Positions 1 to 6,891 of a stretch of DNA of 64,000 bases are shown here, piece by piece. The stretch lies in contig NZ_VIRV01000002.1 of the NCBI RefSeq assembly GCF_019754295.1, positions 62,001 to 126,000 on the forward strand, given 5' to 3'. The position numbers and the translations under genes are program-made. The notes under the pieces were generated by a model. The model searched no databases. It had not been told where the DNA came from and saw only the letters and a list, made by a program, of their open reading frames with translations. Source of the stretch: Sellimonas caecigallum (GTDB taxonomy: Bacteria; Bacillota; Clostridia; Lachnospirales; Lachnospiraceae). Position 1 is the first letter of the stretch, and the number at the start of each line of letters is the position of its first letter.

Positions 1-616
1 TGAGTTTGGACGTACTCCCTTCCGGACGGTCTCGGTATCCGATAATGACATTGTCAATATCCATATTTTTGTCAACAGCGTGGATCGTCATTTCCGTCTC
101 GATCTCAAATCCCTGCGACAACACCGGGAAACTTTTCACAAAAAGATAACTGAAGGCACGATATCCGGTCATCACATCCCGAATATCGTTTTGAAACAAA
201 CGATTGATCCATGATCGGACCATCCGATTTCCCGTATTATGAAACCGTCTTTTATTTTCTGTGAAATAGGTGGATGACAGACGGTCTCCCACAACCATAT
301 CTCTCTGCTTTTTCAATACCAGGTCTGCCATCTCTCTGGCATTTTCCGCCGGGTAAGTATCATCCCCATCTACCATGATATAACACTTGGCGTCGATCTC
401 CCGAAACATCCTTCGGATTACATTTCCTTTTCCTTGTTTGTTTTCATAACGGACTACCGCGCCTGCATTTCTTGCGATTTCATCTGTATGATCCGTTGAA
501 CAGTTGTCATAGACGTAGATGACCGCCTCCGGCAGCACTCTTCTGAAATCTTTGACGACTTTCCCTATTGTCTGGCTTTCATTATAACATGGAATCAAAA
601 CTGCAATCTCATCCAT
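1..616 (-). CDS. Family 2 glycosyltransferase (partial, 3' end off window)
   Basis: The reading frame starts at ATG 616 and runs off the left edge, so only about 205 N-terminal residues are visible. It opens with a GT2 (GT-A fold) signature, IAVLIPCYNES, followed by DNCSTDHT and an acidic metal-binding motif VDGDDTYP near residue 80, and later TGYRAFS. This pattern is that of DPM1/polyprenyl-phosphate sugar transferases, which load a sugar onto a lipid carrier at the inner face of the membrane. The missing C-terminus would show whether it carries membrane helices. It lies 60 bases downstream of a DUF2142 membrane protein on the same strand, which suggests a cell-surface polysaccharide or teichoic-acid-like operon. 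Donor and acceptor cannot be read from the sequence. Confidence 0.85.
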   Translation of the reverse strand, partial: MDEIAVLIPCYNESQTIGKVVKDFRRVLPEAVIYVYDNCSTDHTDEIARNAGAVVRYENKQGKGNVIRRMFREIDAKCYIMVDGDDTYPAENAREMADLVLKKQRDMVVGDRLSSTYFTENKRRFHNTGNRMVRSWINRLFQNDIRDVMTGYRAFSYLFVKSFPVLSQGFEIETEMTIHAVDKNMDIDNVIIGYRDRPEGSTSKL

Positions 617-676
617 CTTTTTTCATCTCCAACTTTCTCTCTCTTTTATCTTGATATTACTATTAATCTTTTTGAA

Positions 677-1612
677 TCAAATAAAATTTCCAAGCGCATG
701 AATCAACATTGCACAAAAAACAGTCAAATCTATCATACAAATGGCCCCATAACTGTTCCATGGCACATATCCCCCGTTTCTCGCTGCCTGCCTCTGAGGT
801 TTTATTCCCAGAAGTAGCGGATAAAGAAGAGGGATGAAATATCTTCCCTGGATTCCTTCTATCCATCTTTGTCCGACCGGAGTCCACTGCCCGTACAGCG
901 TCACAAAGATCAAGAAGAAAATAAAGACAGATGTCCCGACCATCAATGCCCGAATCGGACGTTTAAATGAATATCCTTCCGTATCATTGTCGAGGAATAC
1001 ATCCGCTGCCAGAATAAATGCAAACGGAAATACAATGAACGGCGGAATCTGAATCGTAAGCCATCCCATCTGATCCCCCAGCATCTGCATGAAATAATCC
1101 ATCCATGCGATCTCCAGCGTCCGGAAAAATGTGGCACAAAATCGAAGTGGATGAATCAGGATATATTTGAGCTGCTCTGCCGTGTCCACATTGACATCTG
1201 CTTTTATCCCGCCAAGAAAAGACGATGCGATGGCAAGCCAGCCAAATGTCAATATAACGATCGCACATCCTGCGATCACAACATGCAGAAAGAATGATTT
1301 CCTGCTCTTAAATCGTTCGATCGGAATCGCAAACAACAGCAGACAGAATGGCACGTATACAATCTTACAACAACACAGAAAGACAATCAGTGTATACAGT
1401 ACTGCAATTTCTTTTTTTCCAATCACACCTTTTTTCTTATACCTCAAAAACAAAATATATGACGTAAAAAGAAGTACGACTGCCAGCGCCAGTCCATCGG
1501 CTGAAAGGGAGTTTGCAGCCTGAAGGCTCATCGGCAGAAGGGCAATCATCGCAATGAGATTTTTTCCAAAAGGCGCCAGTATGATGGCCAAAACGTGTCC
1601 AGGTTCGGCTCC
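677..1612 (-). pseudogene. DUF2142 membrane protein, C-terminal fragment
   Basis: About 305-315 residues remain of a DUF2142-type polytopic membrane protein, a family usually near 450 residues and found in surface-polysaccharide clusters. Hydrophobic helices run through the whole fragment, and the family motifs APFGKNLIAMIALLPMSLQ and QGRYFIPLLYP are present. The N-terminal helices are missing. The open frame reaches back only to about 1639, where an in-frame stop occurs, and the only initiator at the start of the homologous part is a TTG at 1591 without a ribosome site. The left side of this gene abuts, head to head, an agrC kinase fragment that has also lost its N-terminus, so a deletion or rearrangement has joined two unrelated genes near 1590-1612. 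An assembly error would look the same. Confidence 0.7.
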
Positions 1613-1956
1613 CGGAGGGAATCCTCCACACTTTTGATATCAATAGTGTGGTAGCCAACCTTTTACAAAATGCCATCGAAGCTTCCTCACAGTCCGCGGA
1701 AAAATATCTCTCCCTTTCCTTGTCCCTCAGCAAAGGCGTCTTAAAACTCCGAATAAGGAACAGTTTTTCGGAAGAGGCAAAGCCATCCCGCTCCCGTCTC
1801 TTCTCTGCTAAAAAGCAAGATACTCTGCACGGCTTCGGTCTTCGCAGCGTCCGCCATATCGTAGAAAAATATGATGGAGTTTTAGAACTGAATAAACAAG
1901 GGAATATGTTTGAAGCCACTGCCATCCTTTATCTTCCGGATGAGGCGGATAATTAA
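1585..1956 (+). pseudogene. AgrC-type histidine kinase, C-terminal GHKL fragment
   Basis: The frame opens after a TGA at 1582-1584 and encodes only the ATP-binding half of a GHKL sensor kinase. Visible features are an N-box (NLLQNAIEAS) and a G-box (GFGLRSVRHIVEKYDG) followed by the terminal strand typical of AgrC proteins. The transmembrane sensor and the phospho-acceptor histidine region, normally about 300 residues, are absent. No ribosome site precedes the possible GTG at 1648. It lies just upstream of agrD and agrB, where agrC is often found, so I infer a once complete agr module whose receptor has been destroyed by the junction with the DUF2142 gene. If it is expressed at all it could not sense a peptide. 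Confidence 0.75.
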
Positions 1957-2098
1957 ATACGATTCAAAGATGGAAAACTGATTTTTACATAAAAACCCGC
2001 TTAATTTTACACTGTCCGGCACAGCAATCTTTTTCTGATAATATGCCAAAGGATGTCCGATCCATGCTATATAAATCATCAGAAAGAGAGGTACACAA

Positions 2099-2254
2099 AT
2101 GCAAAAGAAAGCTTGCGCTATTGCTGCTATACTGAAAAAAATGATTATCAAAACTGCCGTTTTCATGGCAATTCTGGATGCGAATCAGGCCTGTGGATTT
2201 TGGGGGTATCAGGAGTCGGAACCGAAATCGGTAAAAAAGCTCCGTAAATTCTAA
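2099..2254 (+). CDS. agrD: AgrD-like cyclic peptide pheromone precursor (51 aa)
   Basis: This 51-codon gene has an AGAGAGG ribosome site eight bases upstream of ATG 2099. The product has the three parts of AgrD precursors: a basic, amphipathic N-terminal leader (about residues 1-27), a short signal segment around Cys32 (ANQACGFWGYQ), and an acidic then basic tail ending PKSVKKLRKF, which matches the clostridial AgrD C-terminal style. In the family AgrB cuts after the signal segment and closes a thiolactone between the Cys and the new C-terminus. The ring here probably runs from Cys32 to Gly36 or Tyr37, but I cannot decide which. agrB starts eight bases after the stop, without a good ribosome site of its own, so the two are probably translationally coupled. 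Confidence 0.85.
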   Translation: MQKKACAIAAILKKMIIKTAVFMAILDANQACGFWGYQESEPKSVKKLRKF

Positions 2255-2262
2255 GCGCCGCC

Positions 2263-2814
2263 ATGAAACTTTCAGAAAGACTTGCAAAAGATGGACTCAT
2301 ATCCTCCGAGGAATTGCCTGTCGTTGCATATGGACTTCGAAGTCTGCGGGATAATGTGCTGAGTTTTATCATTACCGTCGGAATCGGCTTTGTTTTTCAA
2401 GATATTGTTTCCGCTATTCTCTTTTTCTTTTTTTGTTTTCCGCTTCGAAGGAGTGCCGGCGGATATCACGCACAGACACGTGTCAGGTGTCTTCTTTTTT
2501 CTACCGGTCTCCTTCTTTCCATGTGGACTTCCTGGGAGTATATGAGGATATTTCAAAGCTGCCGTTTGGTAGCTTCTATTTTCAGCACGGCCATCCTTTT
2601 TATCCTTGTCCCAGCAGAAACACATAACAAAAAGCTGGATCCTGCCGAGCGTGCCGTTTACGGCAGACGCGCCCGCCGGATCGCATTTCTGGAGCTTTTT
2701 TTGTGTTTTATTTCTTTTCATATGAAATGGAACCTGCTTTTTAAAAGCACTGCCCTCAGTTTATATACCTCTTCCATCGCTGTGCTGGCAGGAAAGTGGG
2801 TAATGCGGAAATAA
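2263..2814 (+). CDS. agrB: AgrB peptidase / pheromone-processing membrane protein
   Basis: The 183-residue length and hydrophobic helices fit the AgrB family of integral membrane cysteine endopeptidases, which process and export AgrD. The active-site region is visible as LRRSAGGYHAQTRVRC, with His69 and Cys76. The seven-residue spacing equals that of the catalytic His77/Cys84 pair known in Staphylococcus aureus AgrB. The start is ATG 2263, eight bases after agrD. No ribosome site precedes it, so expression probably depends on translation of agrD. The gene appears intact, although the adjacent agrC is a remnant and no agrA response regulator is in the window. The peptide may therefore be made without a local receptor, or be sensed by a kinase elsewhere. 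Confidence 0.9.
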   Translation: MKLSERLAKDGLISSEELPVVAYGLRSLRDNVLSFIITVGIGFVFQDIVSAILFFFFCFPLRRSAGGYHAQTRVRCLLFSTGLLLSMWTSWEYMRIFQSCRLVASIFSTAILFILVPAETHNKKLDPAERAVYGRRARRIAFLELFLCFISFHMKWNLLFKSTALSLYTSSIAVLAGKWVMRK

Positions 2815-2845
2815 ATATTTTTCCTCCATTTGGTTGCTAAAAATG

Positions 2846-2893
2846 CCCGATCTGATTTTTATTAGTCAGATAGAAGAATCAGATTCGATCGGG
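2846..2893 (+). promoter_or_regulatory. Leader hairpin ahead of holin-like gene
   Basis: Two complementary segments, 2846-2857 and 2877-2893, form two short stems (CCCGATC with GATCGGG, and CTGATT with AATCAG) separated by a bulge. The right arm ends directly against the ribosome site GGAGGAGG (about 2892-2899) of the holin-like gene, so folding could limit its translation. No poly-T tract follows, so it is not a terminator. This is inferred from sequence complementarity only. Confidence 0.4.
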
Positions 2894-2908
2894 AGGAGGC
2901 CGAAGAGT

Positions 2909-3139
2909 ATGGAACAAACAATCGTGGACGTTGCTTTATCACAGGGAATCTGGGCTGTAGTCGCAATATTCCTGCTGCTCTACATCGTAAAGTCAAATGA
3001 AAAAAGAGATGCAAATTACCAGCTGTTGCTGACAGATCTGATGGATAAATTCTCTATTTTGCACGAGATCAAAACGGATGTTGAGAATATCCAGGATATC
3101 CTTGATAAAAATCTGGAAAGCCCTGAGAAAAAAACATAA
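2909..3139 (+). CDS. BhlA/UviB-type holin-like small membrane protein (76 aa)
   Basis: ATG 2909 sits ten bases after a strong GGAGGAGG ribosome site; the longer frame upstream runs through the leader hairpin and is not credible. The product has a short N-terminus (MEQTIVDVALSQG), one hydrophobic helix (about residues 12-27, IWAVVAIFLLLYIV), a KSNEKRD segment, then a charged amphipathic helix. This is the architecture of the BhlA/UviB family, named from Bacillus and Clostridium bacteriocin or phage loci and thought to act like holins. It lies 94 bases downstream of agrB and ends at a terminator, so it could belong to the agr transcript. Whether it lyses cells, exports something or signals is unknown. 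Confidence 0.75.
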   Translation: MEQTIVDVALSQGIWAVVAIFLLLYIVKSNEKRDANYQLLLTDLMDKFSILHEIKTDVENIQDILDKNLESPEKKT

Positions 3140-3152
3140 TACACCCCGAAAA

Positions 3153-3206
3153 CGGTGCTGCTGCGAGAGTCTTAAATCAGACTCCAAAGCAGCACCGCTG
3201 TTTTTA
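3153..3206 (+). terminator. Rho-independent terminator after holin-like gene
   Basis: A perfect 10-base stem (CGGTGCTGCT at 3153-3162 with AGCAGCACCG at 3188-3197) contains a second nested 6-base stem (GAGTCT/AGACTC) and is followed by TGTTTTTA. It lies 14 bases after the holin-like stop and closes the agrD-agrB-holin unit. Confidence 0.85.
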
Positions 3207-3228
3207 TTCTTCATTTCCTAAAAAAGTG

Positions 3229-3285
3229 TTGACACTTCCATTGGAACTGTATATAATCATACTGTCCGAAAACATACAGTATGAT
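3229..3285 (+). promoter_or_regulatory. Sigma-A promoter with palindromic MarR operator
   Basis: A consensus -35 TTGACA (3229-3234) and -10 TATAAT (3252-3257) are separated by exactly 17 bases. A perfect inverted repeat, ATCATACTGT (3256-3265) and ACAGTATGAT (3276-3285) with a 10-base spacer, overlaps the last bases of the -10 element and the transcription start. This is the expected placement for a repressor site and predicts that the following MarR protein represses its own promoter. Confidence 0.85.
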
Positions 3286-3310
3286 TTGAGACAAAGTGGA
3301 GGTGGTATAT

Positions 3311-3793
3311 TTGAAAGAATCAGATTCAGAGAAGTTGAAGCTATTCCGCGAAACGTATAAGGATCTGGAGGGGATCTACGACATATTCCCGAAGCTCTGT
3401 GGGTTGTCCGGGACAGAATACTGGGCTTTGACTATGATAAATGAAGGGATTACCACACAACATGGAATCTGCGAACGCCTTACCCTCAGCAGGCAGACTG
3501 TCAATTCCGCTTTTCGGCAGCTTCGAAAAAAAGGACTGATCCGTCTGGAAGCCCTGGATGACAATCTGCGTGTCAAACATATTTATCTGACAGAAGCAGG
3601 GAAGGACTTTGTGGAAAAAGAACTTCAGTATATGCATGGCCTCGAACAGGCGGTCTGGCAAATGTTTGAAGATAATGAAAAGGATGAGCTGGTCAGACTA
3701 CTTGATAAGTATAAGACACTGCTCTTAAAAAAGCTGAAAGATTACAAGAAAAATGAAACGGATTCATCGGAGGACTTGCAGTCGCAACTGTAA
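3311..3793 (+). CDS. MarR-family transcriptional regulator
   Basis: About 160 residues, the usual MarR size, with the winged helix in the centre: GLSGTEYWALTMINEG, then a recognition helix region CERLTLSRQTVNSAFRQL and a wing (IRLEALDDNLRVKHIYLTEAGK). C-terminal helices would form the dimer interface. The most likely start is TTG 3311, seven to nine bases after GGAGG; the in-frame GTG at 3296 lies before that ribosome site. The gene has a strong promoter with a palindromic operator overlapping its start point, so it is probably autorepressed. It precedes an ABC exporter pair, the usual arrangement for MarR-controlled multidrug or peptide exporters, but those genes are damaged here. Confidence 0.88.
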   Translation: MKESDSEKLKLFRETYKDLEGIYDIFPKLCGLSGTEYWALTMINEGITTQHGICERLTLSRQTVNSAFRQLRKKGLIRLEALDDNLRVKHIYLTEAGKDFVEKELQYMHGLEQAVWQMFEDNEKDELVRLLDKYKTLLLKKLKDYKKNETDSSEDLQSQL

Positions 3794-3810
3794 GAACGAG
3801 GAAGATGTCG

Positions 3811-3849
3811 AGTGCGCTCGGTTTTTTTAGAAACCAGCGCGCTTTTTTT
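3811..3849 (+). terminator. Terminator/attenuator between marR and ABC genes
   Basis: The arms AGTGCGCT-C-GGTTT (3811-3824) and AAACC-AGCGCGCT (3831-3843) pair with one G-U and one bulge and are followed by TTTTTTA. The structure lies 17 bases after the marR stop and 41 bases before the ABC start. It would limit read-through into the exporter genes. Confidence 0.75.
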
Positions 3850-3889
3850 ATTTTACAGAACTTGATCAAACAGCAGGAGGATTATAACA

Positions 3890-4348
3890 ATGAAACTGAT
3901 TTTAAGGTTTATAAAACCGTACTGGAAACTATTTACACTAACATGCATCCTGATTATCGTAGATGTGGCTGGGGCTTTATATATCCCCACATTAATTGCA
4001 CAAATGATGAATGAGGGAACCGCCCAAAGTACACTGCAGGATCTTTATATGACAGGGATTCAGATCGTGATCGCATCGGTCATATCCGGAGCAGGCGCGA
4101 TCCTTGGGGCATGGTCATGCTCTCAGCTCTCCTCCAGAGTATGTAAGGACATCCGGGATGCTCTTTACAAAAAATCTCTGAAACTATCTATCCTATGATT
4201 TTAAACAGTTCGGTACAGCGTCCATTACCACAAGAACGACCGCGGATATCACGAATATTCAGACCGCGCTGATCAGCTTTATACAGATGGTACTTCCTGT
4301 TCCGGCGATATTTATCATTGCCCTGATTCTTACATTTCATCTGGATAC
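3890..4348 (+). pseudogene. ABC exporter, first subunit (frameshifted and 3'-truncated)
   Basis: ATG 3890 follows a good AGGAGG site and starts a type-1 exporter membrane domain (MKLILRFIKPYWKLF, then hydrophobic helices). After about 100 residues the frame hits TGA at 4196-4198. One extra base near 4185-4190 explains this, because the +1 frame continues as family-like sequence (SYDFKQFGTASITTRTTADITNIQ, then FIIALILTF). Homology ends at about 4348, where the sequence passes directly into the N-terminus of the second ABC protein. The rest of the membrane domain and the whole ATP-binding domain are gone. It should encode no functional protein. An unrelated sequencing error could explain the frameshift but not the truncation. 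Confidence 0.8.
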
Positions 4349-6061
4349 GTGGGCCGGCTTTCCATTATCGGACTGTCTATCATCTTATATACGGCGCTTA
4401 CTATTTACACACCTTTTAAAAGCGCGGAAGTTATCGATGCCATCTGGCAAAGCATCCAGTCTTCCAGAGAGCAAGGCACAGCCTTTGTCCTCACATGGGA
4501 TGGACTGGGGAAGGATATCCTGTCTCTGACTACCCTGTATTTTTTTACATGGCTCTTCTATTATCTGCAGTCATTTTTGATGGCAAACGTGGCAGACATG
4601 CTTGTATTGAATCTAAGACAGCAGATTGCAGCAAAATTAAACGTCCTTCCTTTGAAGTTTTTTGACCAGAACAAATCCGGCGAAATTTTAAGCCGTTTGA
4701 CCAACGACCTTGACAAGATTACAGAGACATTACAGACGGGTCTTTTGAAACTCATCGTTGCCGTGGGAACCATCATCGGTTCAATAGCGGTCATGATCTA
4801 TTACAACGTATTTCTCACTGTCATATTTCTGATTTTCATGGCGATCAGTATGCTGATCACACGCGCAGTCGCCGGAAAAAACCTGAAGTATGCCGCTCTT
4901 CGCCAGGATTCCATCGGGGAACTGACGGGGATAGTGGAGGAATACTACACCGGAAGAAATATTATCAAAGCATATAACCGCGAACAGGAAAGCATTGCAA
5001 AGGTTCGCAAAAGCACAGAAGAAAACCGTCTGGCATCTCAGAAAGCCGACTTTATGACAAACAGTGTAAATCCTCTGATCCGTCTGGTCACAAGACTCGG
5101 TCAGGCAGGAATCGCCGTGATCGCAGGGGCAGCCATGCTCAAAGGAACAATGACTATCGGTGTGGTACAGGCATTTTTCCAGTATGTCAATCAGGCGGCT
5201 GAGCCTCTGACCCAGGCGTCCTTTATGATCAATACGCTGCAGTCCGCGCTGGCATCTGCAGAGCGTACATTTGAACTCCTTGACGATACAGAGGAAGTTC
5301 CGGATACAAAGACACCTGTTGTCCTGGAACACGCAAAAGGGACCATCTCCTTTGAGCATGTAAGCTTTGGCTATGATCCGTCAAAAATGCTGATGAAAGA
5401 TATCAGCTTTACAGCAAAGCCTGGACAGAAGATCGCCGTGGTCGGAAGCACCGGAGCAGGAAAGACAACACTGATCAATCTGCTGATGCGATTTTATGAA
5501 GTAAACGGCGGACAGATTCTTGTGGACGGCATACCGTCTGTGAATCTGACAAGAGAGGGGCTGAGGCAGAATTTCGGTATGGTCCTCCAGGATACGTGGT
5601 TATTCGGCGGGACGATCGCAGAAAACATTGCCTACGGAAAACCGGATGCCACACGGGAAGAAATCATCGCGGCTGCCAAAGCTGCCAAAGTAGATTATTT
5701 CATCCGGACCATGCCGCAAGGTTATGACACTATGCTGGACAATGAAGGCTCCAATCTATCCGTAGGACAGAGGCAGCTTTTGACAATTGCCAGAGTATTC
5801 CTGTGCAACCCACCTATTCTGATCCTTGATGAGGCGACGTCAAGCGTGGATACGCGTACGGAGACAGAAATCAACAAAGCCATGCAGAAACTGATGAAAG
5901 GCAGAACAAGTTTCGTGATCGCGCACCGCCTGTCCACCATACGGGATGCCGATATCATCCTCTTTATGGAGAACGGTAATATCATCGAGCAGGGAAACCA
6001 TGCGGAACTTCTGGCAAAGAAAGGGGCTTATGCAGCACTTTATTACAGCCAGTTTGCATAA
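4349..6061 (+). CDS. ABC exporter, second subunit (native start lost)
   Basis: This encodes nearly all of a fused membrane/ATPase half-transporter of the LmrA/MsbA/MdlB type. The helices begin at once (GRLSIIGLSIILYTALTIY), coupling and substrate regions follow, and the ATPase domain has Walker A GSTGAGKTT, a Q-loop in FGMVLQDTWLFGG, signature LSVGQRQ, Walker B ILILDEATSS and H-loop IAHRLSTI. The likely initiator is missing: the frame is open from 4205, and the first available start (GTG 4349) lies at the deletion junction with the first subunit and has no ribosome site. Such proteins normally work as heterodimers with the neighbouring subunit, which is destroyed, so activity is doubtful although the body is intact. 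Confidence 0.75.
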   Translation: MGRLSIIGLSIILYTALTIYTPFKSAEVIDAIWQSIQSSREQGTAFVLTWDGLGKDILSLTTLYFFTWLFYYLQSFLMANVADMLVLNLRQQIAAKLNVLPLKFFDQNKSGEILSRLTNDLDKITETLQTGLLKLIVAVGTIIGSIAVMIYYNVFLTVIFLIFMAISMLITRAVAGKNLKYAALRQDSIGELTGIVEEYYTGRNIIKAYNREQESIAKVRKSTEENRLASQKADFMTNSVNPLIRLVTRLGQAGIAVIAGAAMLKGTMTIGVVQAFFQYVNQAAEPLTQASFMINTLQSALASAERTFELLDDTEEVPDTKTPVVLEHAKGTISFEHVSFGYDPSKMLMKDISFTAKPGQKIAVVGSTGAGKTTLINLLMRFYEVNGGQILVDGIPSVNLTREGLRQNFGMVLQDTWLFGGTIAENIAYGKPDATREEIIAAAKAAKVDYFIRTMPQGYDTMLDNEGSNLSVGQRQLLTIARVFLCNPPILILDEATSSVDTRTETEINKAMQKLMKGRTSFVIAHRLSTIRDADIILFMENGNIIEQGNHAELLAKKGAYAALYYSQFA

Positions 6062-6090
6062 AAATCCTTGAAAAAGGGGTTATCAGCTTC

Positions 6091-6882
6091 TCACATACAA
6101 CGGCCAAGTACGTCCTCCGGCTTCCATTCCCTTGCCGGAAGGACGATGGCCTGTTCTTTGACCACTTCACGGATGATCCGAAGCTCTATTTCCTGTCTGT
6201 GCCGGAAATGGGCGATCAGATCATCCCACCCCTGATATCCCCGTTCCTGACCATAAGGAGAATGCACCAGATAGGACACCATCAGGCGGTACCACACTTC
6301 CTCTCCCCTTGTATCCACACGCTCTCTTTTTATCTCTTCTGTGATTTCCTCGATTTGATCACTGAATAAATACAATAAAAGGAAATCCTGTCTGTTTATG
6401 GACGCGTACAATATTTTGTAAAAGTCTAAAATTTCATCGTCACTTACCTGCTGAAACAGGATCAGTTCGTCCAATATATTCTGCATAAATGCACATTCGA
6501 ACAGATGGGCTGTCCTGGAAAACTTCCGGTATCGAGACAGAATGATCTCTTCCAAATCATGCAGAGATTTTCTTCCTCCATAGATTTCAAACGTTTCCAT
6601 TTCTTTGTGGAATCCCGGTATATCTGTTAGGATTCCTGTGTAAGGCACAACATAATGAGCGCCCTCCTCAATCGTCTCCCGCCTGATCTCTTCACGAATC
6701 GGGACATATTTTTCCAAAATTCCATCGTACTCCTCTTTTGTCATCCAGGCACACCATGCTAAATCTACCGGGGAATACTCTCCTTCCCTGCAAACACGAT
6801 AATAAGGAAATGCTGCAGAAATTTTTCTTTGCAAAGTTGATTTTCCCATGCCGGGAAGCCCTTCAATAAATATATTTTTCAT
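6091..6882 (-). CDS. P-loop nucleotide kinase-like protein of unknown function
   Basis: 263 residues begin with MKNIFIEGLPGMGKSTLQRKI, a clear Walker A near the N-terminus as in small-molecule and nucleoside kinases. The rest is charged and helical, with no motif I can assign. A ribosome site (GGGAGGGACT) precedes ATG 6882. The gene starts nine bases after the ABC-F stop on the same strand, so the two are almost certainly co-transcribed and share the ABC-F leader. That context allows an antibiotic-phosphorylating role, as for chloramphenicol phosphotransferase, but it could equally be an unrelated kinase. Its 3' end converges on the ABC exporter gene, with 29 bases between and no obvious terminator. 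Confidence 0.6.
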   Translation of the reverse strand: MKNIFIEGLPGMGKSTLQRKISAAFPYYRVCREGEYSPVDLAWCAWMTKEEYDGILEKYVPIREEIRRETIEEGAHYVVPYTGILTDIPGFHKEMETFEIYGGRKSLHDLEEIILSRYRKFSRTAHLFECAFMQNILDELILFQQVSDDEILDFYKILYASINRQDFLLLYLFSDQIEEITEEIKRERVDTRGEEVWYRLMVSYLVHSPYGQERGYQGWDDLIAHFRHRQEIELRIIREVVKEQAIVLPAREWKPEDVLGRCM

Positions 6883-6891
6883 AGTCCCTCC

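Noticed and set aside
1882-2287. Minus-strand open frames over agrD/agrB
   Set aside because: They are hydrophobic-looking but opposite to the agrD/agrB genes with good architecture, and no ribosome site is present.
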